A stretch of DNA of 50,450 bases from Phycisphaerales bacterium (GCA_013140575.1 JABFSN010000017.1:1-50450); one strand, 5' to 3'; counted from the first letter of the stretch, positions 25,001 through 33,157 are shown. Translations and numbers: made by a program. The notes: generated by a model not told the origin, from the sequence alone.

Positions 25001-25538
25001 GCCGCCCGGTCACTACGATTGCATCGAGGCGGGTGATCGGTTGCACACGTTGCGGTCGAGTTGCGATCTGGTCTGCCGGAGCGTGCCCGGAGAGGGGCAG
25101 TTCTGGATGGGCGTGGTTGATGGGGCCGAGGGCCTCGATCCGCAGTGCCACCGCCTGATCAACGGCAATCTGAACAGCGACAACGTCATCGACATCATGG
25201 ATTACGTCGAATACATGAACCAGGTGATGGTCAATCCCATCCCCGGCCCGAACACCGACTGCGACGACACGGCGTTGCACGGCGACGTTAATGGCGACGG
25301 TCTGGTGACGCTGCTCGATTTCTCGTTCGTGTTCCTCAATTTCTTCCAGTCCGACGCCGCCGGCTGCGACGTCGCCTGCACCGCGGCGGTGGCCGCGGGC
25401 CGTGCCCCGCGCCGCTCGGTCACCGTCGCCGAACTGCAACAGCTTGGCCTCGGCGCCGCCGGTGCGGCCGCCGATCGCAATCACGACGGCGTCGTGGAAT
25501 ACCCCACGGACATGTCCCTGTACCTCGACAACCGGTAA
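22065..25538 (+). CDS. Large surface lipoprotein with Cys-rich repeats, cohesin-like, HYR-like and dockerin-like regions
   Basis: A 1157-residue lipoprotein; GGGGGAGG precedes the ATG at 22065. The signal ends with the lipobox LVAGC (Cys 28), followed by an Asp/Pro-rich linker. Residues about 185-290 look like a PKD-type beta-sandwich (LEFRWSQVTGPP). A Pro-rich spacer precedes a long Cys-rich stretch, about 310-660, of repeats such as CNDQDPCTDDVCNAGVCQ. Residues about 670-805 resemble a cohesin domain (LLDVVMSYS, AQFFLTYDPQTLSFV). About 825-915 resembles an HYR domain (VITCPLGDSG, PPGTTTITCEASNACGQ). Near 1035-1105 two calcium-loop repeats, including GDVNGDGLVTLLDFSFVFLN, form a dockerin-like module. 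The protein could anchor or link dockerin-bearing secreted proteins at the surface; that role is inferred. Confidence 0.75.
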   Translation: MTTGRTLGTVTRWRALLSISCAALVAGCPLFAPPTPPGDDGDRPAPASPEDPGADSGGDDTGADPGSSVDPASSFDDMISFVQFADGGAVDLDLLSVGDSVVFTIPTAANTPPDDEPCDCAWVVSPSSAGLFESPDACTTGYVVAAPGPAMIRVFRSCGDAEEVLSQEIAAAMAEPSPTLAADAGADREVLEQSVVRLDAGASAGGSSLEFRWSQVTGPPVVLNDTGKPVASFTAPPVPCPQSSVVTLAFLVTVSDGDQDSAAEVTVTVRNADPCDAPPIIPPSSPPPPAGPGPGPACTVPTQSGDCNDQDPCTDDVCNAGVCQNPNNTAPCDDKNQCTTGDLCTAGACIGEPVDCSPMDNDCHTGECDGKTGLCVRETSNEGEPCDDGLTCTYDSVCSKGVCVGTPIDCSHLDDQCHAGVCNPTTELCESHAAHEGDGCTPDDRCTAGAACANGACVGEPLDCSALNSDCAVGMCDPANGLCVVVPIRSGEPCNDANACTIGESCGVSGQCTGGVSLIPQLHCDDANPCTQESCNPAVGCVNTPVVGRPCQDGNFCTSGDSCNAGGQCVPGAPLDPNVACNDSNACTRDECQSHIGCVNVYDVVGACDDQNPCTIEECSAQSGCTHTDITTISCGGIADCPVDATGCSNSRCRCDVKPDLCLVPRQTAAPVGDQGCLNGTQPVLLDVVMSYSTDPICTAQFFLTYDPQTLSFVQIVPGGDVFALEVFEGVNQAFGTIDYAVGASPTRICHGTRGPAVIATIMFEPVDPCGTGNGVCFRPHNPPTRMGSAGGQAVCPNGHADPTSGTCGTLVEPCCTGPLTFDGGAPVITCPLGDSGHSDCGLDTRRLTFAPVTAFDDCGGERAADCTISNSRATPVGGLLAGGGNFPPGTTTITCEASNACGQTASCAFEVGNTGLNGVRVDVELSPAVSANPFQRGVDFLLSECGGPNGDGSAAGCDEVVFSSTPALRGRGHAEFAVPPGHYDCIEAGDRLHTLRSSCDLVCRSVPGEGQFWMGVVDGAEGLDPQCHRLINGNLNSDNVIDIMDYVEYMNQVMVNPIPGPNTDCDDTALHGDVNGDGLVTLLDFSFVFLNFFQSDAAGCDVACTAAVAAGRAPRRSVTVAELQQLGLGAAGAAADRNHDGVVEYPTDMSLYLDNR

Positions 25539-25741
25539 ACCGTGCGGCCTGCCGGAATCTGTGGTGGACACCAAATCGGCAAACCACCGCAACCCGAAGC
25601 GGCCCGCCGGGCAATTCACTCGCAGCCCGCGCTGCCCGCCAGCTACGATGTGTTCGGGCCGGCACAACTACCCGTTTATCGGTACTTCGCTCGTGCCCGA
25701 AAATGACCGAACATGGTGGTAGGTTGGTGGGAGGATCCTGC

Positions 25742-26233
25742 GTGAACTGTCCAAACTGCGGCGGTCCGATGGAACTCGTGGAGGCGCGGGCTTATTTCCA
25801 TTGCCCGTTTTGCGAGTGCATCGCGTTTCCCGACGATTCGGACGCGTCGGCCGACGGAGTGGTTGCGTTGGGGTCGACCGGGCGGTTTGATTGCCCGGTC
25901 TGCCGTCAGCGGCTTGCGGAGGGCGCCATCGATGGAAGCCGCGTGCTGACGTGCTCGCGTTGCCGGGGACTGCTGCTGAACAACGACGAGTTTCTGTTGA
26001 TTATCGGGCAGCGCCGGACGCTCAGCGAAAAACCGCCGCGCAAGGCCAAGCCGATCGATCCCGAAGAACTCAAACGGAACCTCGACTGCCCGGTTTGCGC
26101 CGGGTCGATGGAGGTGCACCCGTACTATGGCCCGGGCAACGTGGTGATCGATTCCTGTGGCCGGTGCAAGGTGCTATGGCTGGATCACGGCGAATTCGCC
26201 GCGATCGAGACCGCCCCCAGCCCCAACTGGTAG
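25742..26233 (+). CDS. Zinc-ribbon protein with TFIIB-type zinc fingers
   Basis: A 163-residue cytosolic protein. A GTG start at 25742 is preferred: GGGAGGA lies six bases before it and the first zinc site (NCPNCGG) begins at once; an ATG at 25703 has no such signal. There are three CxxC-based zinc sites: CPNC/CPFC, CPVC/CSRC and CPVC/CGRC. The last two have the zf-TFIIB pattern (CSRCRGLLLNNDE, CGRCKVLWLDHGE). Such proteins are widespread and unassigned, perhaps nucleic-acid or protein binding. It lies on the same side as the SPFH and zinc-ribbon membrane genes but is separated from them by an opposite-strand gene. Confidence 0.75.
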   Translation: MNCPNCGGPMELVEARAYFHCPFCECIAFPDDSDASADGVVALGSTGRFDCPVCRQRLAEGAIDGSRVLTCSRCRGLLLNNDEFLLIIGQRRTLSEKPPRKAKPIDPEELKRNLDCPVCAGSMEVHPYYGPGNVVIDSCGRCKVLWLDHGEFAAIETAPSPNW

Positions 26234-26255
26234 GGGAACGTCGGCACCGGTCCGG

Positions 26256-26762
26256 TCACGCGGCCCGGCGACGCCGACGCAGGCAGGCCGCCAGTCCCAC
26301 ACCGAGCAACGCCAACGTCGTCGGTTCGGGCAATTGCCCGCGAACGGCGCCCGGTCCGAACGCCGCGTTGTGGATGTTCACGTAATACCCGTCGGGGTTG
26401 GTCAGGATGGACGTAATCTGGGGTAGGTTGCCGTGAACCAGTGAATTCGTCAGCGTTCCCGGGCCACCGGTCGTGACCACGCCCAATCCAATGAACACCG
26501 GGCCCTGAACGCCGAAGACGCCGTTGTGAATGTGCATCAACGTCGGTGTCGCGATATTGAAATAATCGAAATCCCACGAAATCGCCCCGGTGACATCGTT
26601 CAGCGTGATGTCGCCCACGGCCGTGCCGTCGGGATCGCCCGGTCCGGGCGTTTCCTGAGCGCCGTCCATGTGAAGCGTGAATGTGGCCTGCGCGGCCAAC
26701 GCCGATCCCGCCGCCAGCAATACCGAGAACCCAGCCAACCCTGCCAAACGCACGCGATTCAT
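26256..26762 (-). CDS. CHRD-domain protein with PEP-CTERM sorting signal
   Basis: A 168-residue secreted protein, with AGGAAGGGG before its ATG. A signal peptide (cleavage near ALA-AQA) precedes a CHRD domain (about residues 25-140) with the typical TLHMDGAQETPGPGDPDGTA start and MHIHNGVFGVQGPV near the middle. The end LPEPTTLALLGVGLAACLRRRRR is a PEP-CTERM signal for exosortase-dependent surface sorting. CHRD domains are named from chordin and are common in planctomycete exported proteins; their bacterial function is not known. Single gene with its own promoter, ending 22 bases from the converging zinc-ribbon gene. Confidence 0.9.
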   Translation of the reverse strand: MNRVRLAGLAGFSVLLAAGSALAAQATFTLHMDGAQETPGPGDPDGTAVGDITLNDVTGAISWDFDYFNIATPTLMHIHNGVFGVQGPVFIGLGVVTTGGPGTLTNSLVHGNLPQITSILTNPDGYYVNIHNAAFGPGAVRGQLPEPTTLALLGVGLAACLRRRRRAA

Positions 26763-26802
26763 CCGATACCCCTTCCTGTGACTGCTCGCCTAACGAGTCC
26801 CA

Positions 26803-26831
26803 AGCATAAACGATCGCCGTTCGCGAGGCAA
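26803..26831 (-). promoter_or_regulatory. Predicted promoter of the CHRD protein gene
   Basis: On the minus strand TTGCCT (26831-26826), 17 bases, TATGCT (26808-26803); leader about 34 bases. Confidence 0.45.
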
Positions 26832-27035
26832 CGGCACGCCCGCCGAACCCGTGCGTTTCCCAACTTCCGGCTTGGGCGGCACTTGCGTTACAAATCGCCC
26901 GGTTGATTCTACTTGCCGGTGGGTCATTGCCGACGTAGGTTGACATCGGGCTGGGCATGGTCCGCCATGCGACGGGCGATTGGCCCGGGCGGCGTGTTCC
27001 GGTCCGGCGGGCGGCGCATTGAAGGAGCGATAACG

Positions 27036-28136
27036 GTGGGATTGCTGGACAAACTACGCGGCGAACTCGTCGACATCATTGAGTGGATGGACCACACGCG
27101 GGATACGTTGGTGTGGCGGTTCCCCCGATACCACAATCAGATCAAGAACGGAGCCCAATTGATCGTCCGGCCGGGGCAGGTGGCCGTGTTTATCCACCGC
27201 GGCAAACTGGCCGACGTGTTCGAGCCGGGGCAGTACGTGTTGACCACCGGCAATCTGCCCATCATGAGCACCTTGCAGGGCTGGGCCCACGGGTTTGACA
27301 GTCCGTTCAAGTCGGAAGTGTATTTCGTCAGCACGAGGCAGGTGACCGACCTGAAATGGGGCACGCCCAACCCCATCATGCTCCGCGATGCGGATTTCGG
27401 TCCCATCCGGCTGCGGGCGTTCGGCACGTATGCGCTGAAGGCGGACAACCCCGGTGCGCTGTTGAAGGAACTGGTCGGCACCGACGACGTGTTCGAGGCC
27501 GACGAAGTCAATGAATTGATGCGCTCGATCATCGCCACGGCGTTCGCGGACATGGTGGCCCAATCGAAGATCGCGGCGCTGGACCTGGCCGCCAATTACC
27601 AATCGCTGTCCGAACGGCTGCGGCAACTGGTCCGCGACCGGGTGGATGACGAATACGGTCTGGACGTGCCGCAGTTGTTCATCGTGAACATTTCGCTGCC
27701 GGAGGCCGTGGAAAAGGCGCTCGACACGCGCACGAGCATGGCGGTCATCGGGGACATGGGGCGTTTCCAGCAATACCAGATGGGCCAGGCCATGACCGCG
27801 GCCGCGGAGAATCCGTCGGGCGGCGGGGCGGCGACGGGGATGGGCATGGGCATGGGGATGGCCATGGCCGACCAGATGGTTCGGAACATGGGTCGATCCG
27901 CGGGTGGCGCGATGCCGCCGCCGGCACCGGGTGCCGCGTCGTGGCACCTCGCGGTCAATGGTCAAACGCAGGGCCCATTTTCGACCGCCGACATCGCGGC
28001 CGGCATCGCCAGCGGACGCATCACGGCCGCGACGATGGTCTGGACAGCGGGCATGACCGAATGGCAACCGGCGGGGCAGGTCGCGCCATTGGCGGGCCAA
28101 TTCGCCGGGGCAACGCCACCGCCTGCGCCAAGATAG
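27036..28136 (+). CDS. SPFH-domain protein (YdjI / virion-core-protein type) with GYF-like C-terminus
   Basis: A 366-residue protein. The GTG at 27036 follows AAGGAG and gives the start V(M)GLLDKLRGELVDIIEW, standard for this family. Residues about 30-240 form the SPFH (band 7) domain, with LVWRFPRYHNQIKNGAQLIVRPGQVAVFIHRGK and a late helix EAVEKALDTRTSM. A Met/Gly-rich stretch follows, then a GYF_2-type domain (about 305-355: WHLAVNGQTQGPFSTADI...TEWQPA). In Bacillus subtilis the relative YdjI is held at the membrane by YdjG and YdjH in a stress-response system. A YdjG-like gene lies 1.9 kb downstream here, beyond an inserted ATPase gene. Probably a membrane-associated scaffold. Confidence 0.85.
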   Translation: MGLLDKLRGELVDIIEWMDHTRDTLVWRFPRYHNQIKNGAQLIVRPGQVAVFIHRGKLADVFEPGQYVLTTGNLPIMSTLQGWAHGFDSPFKSEVYFVSTRQVTDLKWGTPNPIMLRDADFGPIRLRAFGTYALKADNPGALLKELVGTDDVFEADEVNELMRSIIATAFADMVAQSKIAALDLAANYQSLSERLRQLVRDRVDDEYGLDVPQLFIVNISLPEAVEKALDTRTSMAVIGDMGRFQQYQMGQAMTAAAENPSGGGAATGMGMGMGMAMADQMVRNMGRSAGGAMPPPAPGAASWHLAVNGQTQGPFSTADIAAGIASGRITAATMVWTAGMTEWQPAGQVAPLAGQFAGATPPPAPR

Positions 28137-28197
28137 TCCGGGCTGGCGAGTCCGTTCCGAACTCGCGGGGAAATCACGCACGAGAATCACCTGAAAC

Positions 28198-29943
28198 ATG
28201 CTTACCAAACTGACCGTCCGAAACTTCAAACGATTCGGCGAAGCCGAGATCGAGCTCGGAAATCCGGTTGTCTTCGTCGGGCCAAATAATTCCGGCAAGA
28301 CGACTGCCCTCCAGGCATTGGCATTGTGGCACATCGGATTGAAACGATGGAACGAGAAAAGAAGGGGTAAGAAGACTCCAGGACAACGTCCCGGAGTCAC
28401 CATCAACAGGCGCGACTTGATCGCGTTGCCCGTTCCCGACTCTAATCTGTTGTGGCGGGACTTACACGTCCGTGACATCAGGAGGTCGAACGGAAGTCAG
28501 GAGACAAGCAACATTCGGGTCGATCTGATCGTGGACGGCGTCACTGCGAAGTCGCCGTGGACTTGTGGTCTCGAATTCGATTATGCCAACGAAGAATCCT
28601 TCTATTGTCGGCCGTTGCGTCGCCCGGACGCGGAGGGTGCCCGATTTCCCGTTCCGGACGAAGCGTCGAACATCAACGTCGCGTACTTGCCGCCGATGTC
28701 CGGACTTGCCGCCAATGAAACGCGACTTGATCCGGGCGCTGTCAACGTACGGGTGGGAGAGGGCCGGACCGCCGAAGTCTTGCGCAATCTTTGCTACCGG
28801 CTGGTCGAGCAACAGGCGGACCGCACGGCGTGGGACATTATTCACGACCGAGTCCAACACCTTTTCGGCGTCGATCTTGACGAGCCACGATACATCGCCG
28901 AACGCGGCGAAATTGTAATGACGTATCGCGAACGGTCGGGCGTGCGCTTGGATCTATCGAGCGCCGGGCGGGGGTTGCAACAGGTTCTCCTGCTCCTGTC
29001 CTACATCCACGCCAATCCGAACACAGCCCTGCTTCTCGACGAGCCGGACGCTCATCTGGAGATTCTGCGACAACGCCAGATATACAACCTGCTGTCGGAT
29101 GTGGCCGCTCAACAGCAGTGTCAGGTCATTATAGCCAGTCATTCGGAAATCTTTTTGAACGAAGCGGCCGACCGGGACGTCGTCGTGGCTTTCGTGGGAA
29201 CTCCCCACCGGATTGACGACCGGGGAAGCCAGCTTCTGAAGTCATTGAAGGAAATCGGCTGCGAACAGTATTACCAGGCTGAGCAGATGGGCTGGGTGTT
29301 GTACGTCGAGGGCGCGACCGACCTCGCCATCCTGTCCGCCTTCGCCCGCAATCTGGGGCACGACGCGGCCGGCGTTCTTGAACGTCCGTTTGCTTGTTTT
29401 GTTCAGAACAATTCAACGGCCGCGCAATCCCATTTTCACGGATTGCGGGAAGCAAAGAACGATCTTGTGGGATTCGCGATCTTTGATCGCCTGGATCGTG
29501 AACTTCCCGCGGACCCGCACCTGCGGATGTATCAATGGAAGCGCAGGGAAATTGGAAACTATCTATGCCGTCCCGACGTGCTCTACGAGTACGCCGCGAA
29601 GAGCGTCGTTGAAAGCGTTCCCGGACCGTTGTTTGAGGAGGGAGAGCTGAACAAGCGGCGTGAGGCAATGGTCAAGTGCGTGGCGGACTTCGTACCGCGG
29701 GTCGCATTGCGGGATTCGAACGACCAGTGGTGGCACGACACCAAGGCGAGCGACGAATTCCTCGACCGTGTGTTCGCGGACTTTTACAAGGCGCTCGGTC
29801 TGCCCAATATGCTGCGTAAGACTGATTATCATGTACTTGCGAGGCTCATGCGACCGGATTGGATTGACAGTGAAGTGAAGCATGTTCTCGATCTCATCGT
29901 CGAGACGGCAGGTTCCGCAAAACCGCGCGATGAAGGGTTGTAG
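28198..29943 (+). CDS. OLD-type ATPase with TOPRIM-like nuclease region
   Basis: A 581-residue protein. The N-terminus (LTVRNFKRFGEAEIEL) and Walker A GPNNSGKT (28-35) are typical of OLD/RecF-like ABC ATPases. Then come the signature-like LSSAGRGLQQ (253-262), Walker B ALLLDEPDAHLE (277-288) and the switch His 315 in IIASHSE. A TOPRIM-like part follows, with Glu 371 in LYVEGATD and acidic residues Asp 430 and Asp 433 in FAIFDRLDRE, then KRREIGNYL, as in DUF4435/OLD nucleases. Related proteins (OLD, GajA, PARIS-type ATPases) act in phage defence, usually cutting DNA. No partner such as a GajB helicase is adjacent. Its codon use is less GC-rich than its neighbours, and it sits between SPFH and YdjG-like genes, suggesting acquisition. 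No clear ribosome-binding site. Confidence 0.8.
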   Translation: MLTKLTVRNFKRFGEAEIELGNPVVFVGPNNSGKTTALQALALWHIGLKRWNEKRRGKKTPGQRPGVTINRRDLIALPVPDSNLLWRDLHVRDIRRSNGSQETSNIRVDLIVDGVTAKSPWTCGLEFDYANEESFYCRPLRRPDAEGARFPVPDEASNINVAYLPPMSGLAANETRLDPGAVNVRVGEGRTAEVLRNLCYRLVEQQADRTAWDIIHDRVQHLFGVDLDEPRYIAERGEIVMTYRERSGVRLDLSSAGRGLQQVLLLLSYIHANPNTALLLDEPDAHLEILRQRQIYNLLSDVAAQQQCQVIIASHSEIFLNEAADRDVVVAFVGTPHRIDDRGSQLLKSLKEIGCEQYYQAEQMGWVLYVEGATDLAILSAFARNLGHDAAGVLERPFACFVQNNSTAAQSHFHGLREAKNDLVGFAIFDRLDRELPADPHLRMYQWKRREIGNYLCRPDVLYEYAAKSVVESVPGPLFEEGELNKRREAMVKCVADFVPRVALRDSNDQWWHDTKASDEFLDRVFADFYKALGLPNMLRKTDYHVLARLMRPDWIDSEVKHVLDLIVETAGSAKPRDEGL

Positions 29944-29995
29944 GTCAGGCGTCGGCGCGTATCGACCGGTCGCCGGTCGTACGTCGGAGCATGGC

Positions 29996-31171
29996 GTGGA
30001 CGCGCAAACAGCCGATAGCAAGACTTCCGCGTCTGGTGAACAACGGGCGCACATCGAAAGCACGGGATCGATTCAGGAAGAGAAGGCTGGTCGCACATTC
30101 CCATGCGAAGGTTGCGGGGCGGACCTGGTGTTTAACATCGGCGTGCAGCGGCTCAAGTGCGAGCACTGTGGATTTACCAAGACGATTGAATTGTCGCCCG
30201 ACGCCGCGGTGGTTGAGCAGGATTTCGAAGCCGTGCTGGCCCGTTTGCGGGAGCGCCGCGGCCGAGAGTCTCAACAAGACCCCGAACGGTCGGTCGGCAA
30301 GCAATTGCACTGCCGCGACTGCGGCGCGGTCGTTCGGTTCGAGGGCACGGTAACGGCCACGGAATGCGCCTACTGCGGCGCGCCGGCTCAACTGGAGGAC
30401 ATTCAGTCGTCTGACGATCAGGAGCCGGTCGACGGCGTGCTGGCGTTTCGCGTCGAACGCACCACGGCCCAGGAGCATCTGGTCAACTGGGTCCGGTCGC
30501 GATGGTTCGCGCCCGGCGAATTCACCAAGCGGGGCGTGCAGGGCCGGTTCAACGGCGTCTATCTGCCCTACTGGACGTTCGATTCGCTAACGGCCACGTA
30601 CTACACCGGCCGGCGCGGCGAGCACTATTTCGTCACCGTGGGCAGCGGCAAGAACCGACGGACGGTCATGCGGACGCGATGGTATCCCGCGTCGGGCGCG
30701 TTTCAGCGGTTGTTCGACGATCTGCTGGTCGTGGCCTCGACCGGCATCCCGACCAAGCGCGTCGAGGCATTGGAACCGTGGCCGGTTCATCAATGCACGC
30801 CCTTCAGCCCGGCGCTGCTGGCGGGGTTTCTGGCCCGTACCTACGACGTCCAGCCGGACGCGGGATTCGCCCAGGCGCGACAGCGCATGGCAGACACGCT
30901 TCGCGAAGATGTGCGAGCCCGCATCGGCGGCGACGTGCAGCAGATTGATACCATGCATGTTCGCTACGACGCGGTGACGTACAAACATCTGCTGCTGCCC
31001 GTCTGGATGATGGCCTACCGGTTCGGCAAAAAATCCTATCAGGTGGTCGTCAACGCCTGCACGGGCGAGGTGCAGGGCGACCGACCGTGGAGCTGGATCA
31101 AGATCGCGGGCTTCGTTCTGGCGCTTAGCGGCGCCGCGGCGGCAATCGGTCTGTTCGCCGCGAACCAGTAG
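29996..31171 (+). CDS. Membrane protein with two zinc ribbons (YdjG-like)
   Basis: About 391 residues. The start is uncertain: a GTG at 29996 has GGAG eight bases upstream; an ATG at 29930 overlapping the ATPase gene is the alternative. Two zinc ribbons lie in the first third (CEGCG...CEHCG and CRDCG...CAYCG). A beta-rich core follows (NGVYLPYWTFDSLTATYYTGRRGEHYF, LLLPVWMMAYRFGKKSYQVVVN), and a single C-terminal membrane helix (IAGFVLALSGAAAAIGLFA) ends the protein. Such proteins are often misnamed 'primosomal protein N'. The B. subtilis relative YdjG anchors the SPFH protein YdjI, so a membrane-stress module with the gene at 27036 is likely. It ends base-to-base with the converging gene at 31172. 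Confidence 0.75.
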   Translation: MDAQTADSKTSASGEQRAHIESTGSIQEEKAGRTFPCEGCGADLVFNIGVQRLKCEHCGFTKTIELSPDAAVVEQDFEAVLARLRERRGRESQQDPERSVGKQLHCRDCGAVVRFEGTVTATECAYCGAPAQLEDIQSSDDQEPVDGVLAFRVERTTAQEHLVNWVRSRWFAPGEFTKRGVQGRFNGVYLPYWTFDSLTATYYTGRRGEHYFVTVGSGKNRRTVMRTRWYPASGAFQRLFDDLLVVASTGIPTKRVEALEPWPVHQCTPFSPALLAGFLARTYDVQPDAGFAQARQRMADTLREDVRARIGGDVQQIDTMHVRYDAVTYKHLLLPVWMMAYRFGKKSYQVVVNACTGEVQGDRPWSWIKIAGFVLALSGAAAAIGLFAANQ

Positions 31172-31993
31172 CTACTTCAACGCGATCGAACCGTTGTGCG
31201 TTTCGACGCGTAGCGTGCCCGTTGGTTGACCGCGTTTGCCGCGCAAATGACGCCGCGATTTCGACACGTCTTCCAGTGACAGCGATGCGTCCACGGCCCC
31301 GTTCTCCGTCCGACAGTCCAGATCGACGGCGGCGGCATCACCGAGACCCAGTTGGATCGACCCGTTGTGTGATTCGATGCGGCCCGTTACCGGGCCCGCC
31401 GGATCCAGCGCCAGCCGCATCTCGCCGTTGTGCGTTTCGACGTCGATGACATGGACCGGTCCCTCCACGCGCACCGCGCCGTTGTGAGTCACGGCCCGCA
31501 CGTTGTCGCTTTTCGCAGTGACAACCACGTCGCCGTTGTGCGACTCGACGCGGCAGTCCCCGGCGATCCCCTCGACGGTGACCGGGCCGTTGTGCGTGGA
31601 CACGTCGGCGGCCATGGAGCGTGGAACCTGCAACTCGAAACCAACGACGGCCGACCAATGTCGTTCCCGGGCGCCGTTCCACTTCCATCCGAGATTCCGA
31701 TGGTCACCGTTGAGTTCGTTCACAAGGTCGATTGCGGCCAGACACTCGCCGGCGTCCGCATCGGTCATCCCGCCCGCCTTCTTGGAAACCTTGACGACGA
31801 TTTCGTCGTCCCTGTCGTACCCGGCGACACGCACCGCCCCATTGTGCGTCTCCACCGCGACCCACCGGGTACCGGCGGCCGGCAGCGAAAACGATTCGGA
31901 CGACTCCACCCAAACGCGAGGATAGCTACATCCGACCGACGCGGCCGCAAGCCCCGCGCCAAGCCCCACCATGACCACTCGAATTGCAACCAC
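31172..31993 (-). CDS. DUF4097-type lipoprotein with eight His-Asn-Gly repeat motifs
   Basis: A 273-residue lipoprotein. A GTG start at 31993 is chosen because GGAAGGAGG lies just before it; the signal ends in the lipobox ASVGC. From about residue 45 a beta-solenoid-like region repeats the motif V(E/S)(T/S)HNG(A/P/D/E/S)(V/I/M) about every 20 residues: eight copies, one reading TENG. This is the pattern of DUF4097 'putative adhesin' proteins, often found by stress-response genes. The exact function is unknown. Probably a periplasmic or outer-membrane beta-helix. Promoter predicted at 32028-32056. Confidence 0.8.
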   Translation of the reverse strand: MVAIRVVMVGLGAGLAAASVGCSYPRVWVESSESFSLPAAGTRWVAVETHNGAVRVAGYDRDDEIVVKVSKKAGGMTDADAGECLAAIDLVNELNGDHRNLGWKWNGARERHWSAVVGFELQVPRSMAADVSTHNGPVTVEGIAGDCRVESHNGDVVVTAKSDNVRAVTHNGAVRVEGPVHVIDVETHNGEMRLALDPAGPVTGRIESHNGSIQLGLGDAAAVDLDCRTENGAVDASLSLEDVSKSRRHLRGKRGQPTGTLRVETHNGSIALK

Positions 31994-32027
31994 AGCGTCC
32001 TCCTTCCGTCGCGTTGACGACCCCTCG

Positions 32028-32056
32028 ATTATGCGGGCGCGCCGGAGCGCGCACAA
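32028..32056 (-). promoter_or_regulatory. Predicted promoter of the DUF4097 lipoprotein gene
   Basis: On the minus strand TTGTGC (32056-32051), 17 bases, CATAAT (32033-32028); leader about 28 bases. Confidence 0.45.
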
Positions 32057-32239
32057 GTTAGCCCTCCGCACCGAGAATGGGTTCGACGCCCCCGTGCGAG
32101 TATTTTCCGGGTGACTCGTATATTTTTGTGCGGCGGTGGGTTACAAGTTCGCACACGGTGAACCGCGCGCCCCGCCGCGGCAAGGTATATGATGATGACG
32201 TGGTCGCGCCTTCCCATTCGGCTCCCCGGGTGATTCCGA

Positions 32240-33157
32240 ATGTTCGCGGTTGAACTGCAAAACGTCACCAAACGGTTCGGCACGCTGGCCGCGGTCGACG
32301 ATCTGTCGCTGACCGTGCCGGCCGGATCGGTTTACGGATTCATCGGGCCCAATGGTTCCGGAAAGACCACGACGCTGCGGATGATTATGCGCATCATCTA
32401 TCCCAACCACGGATCGATCCGCGTGCTGGGCGAGGACGTCATCGGCAAGGGGGCGGCCACCGACCGGGTGGCCTATCTGCCGGAGGAGCGCGGCCTGTAC
32501 CGCACCATGAAGGTCCGCGAGATCATCCGTTTCTACGCGGAACTGAAGGGCTATCGCAATCCACGGGCGGATATCGCGCGGTGGCTGGAACGCATGGGCT
32601 TGTCCGATTGGAGTGACAAGAAGGTGACCGCGCTTTCGAAGGGCATGGCCCAGAAGGTCCAGTTCATCTGCACGGTCATCGCCCGTCCGGAGCTGGTCAT
32701 CCTCGACGAGCCGTTCACCGGACTGGATCCGGTCAACGCAGCGCTGTTCATCGACACCATTTTGGATTTGAAGCGCGGCGGGGCAACGGTCATTCTTTCG
32801 ACGCACGACATGAGCGTAGCCGAGAAGATGTGCGATTCGATTTTCATGATTTTCAAAGGCAAGAAGGTTTTGGACGGTCCGTTGGATGGCATTCAGGACG
32901 CGTACGGGACGGACACCATCCGCGTGCGCGTGGAGACGAACGGTCATCGGCTGGATGGCATCCCCGGTGTGACCGGCGTGGTGGATTTCGGCCGCTATCA
33001 GGAATTACGCGTCCGCGACGGAACCGACCCGCAGGCGATCCTCGAGCATCTGATGAAACTGGGCACGGTTCGGCATTTCGAGCAGGCCCGCCCGTCGTTG
33101 CACGACATATTCATTCGCATCGCCGGACCGGAGGCGCAGGAGGTCCAGCATGCGTAA
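32240..33157 (+). CDS. ABC exporter ATP-binding subunit (NatA-like)
   Basis: A 305-residue ATPase. Walker A GPNGSGKTT (about 35-43), the Q-loop region, signature-like ALSKGMAQKVQ, Walker B LVILDEPFTGLDP and the switch His in STHDMS are all present. The last 75 residues form the DUF4162 extension usual in ABC-2 exporter ATPases. It energises the permease encoded next to it, whose start overlaps this gene by eight bases. NatAB-type pairs export Na+ or other small substrates; the substrate here is not evident. Acts at the inner membrane. Confidence 0.92.
   Translation: MFAVELQNVTKRFGTLAAVDDLSLTVPAGSVYGFIGPNGSGKTTTLRMIMRIIYPNHGSIRVLGEDVIGKGAATDRVAYLPEERGLYRTMKVREIIRFYAELKGYRNPRADIARWLERMGLSDWSDKKVTALSKGMAQKVQFICTVIARPELVILDEPFTGLDPVNAALFIDTILDLKRGGATVILSTHDMSVAEKMCDSIFMIFKGKKVLDGPLDGIQDAYGTDTIRVRVETNGHRLDGIPGVTGVVDFGRYQELRVRDGTDPQAILEHLMKLGTVRHFEQARPSLHDIFIRIAGPEAQEVQHA

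Noticed and set aside
26940-26968. TTGACA at 26940 as promoter of the SPFH gene
   Set aside because: No acceptable -10 box at 15-19 bases; the hexamer alone is not enough.
27054-28478. 474-codon open frame opposite the SPFH gene
   Set aside because: Spans two plus-strand genes with recognisable domains; composition is that of antisense GC-rich DNA.
28198-29943. Complete Gabija system
   Set aside because: The ATPase/TOPRIM protein has no UvrD-like GajB gene beside it; the following gene is a zinc-ribbon membrane protein.
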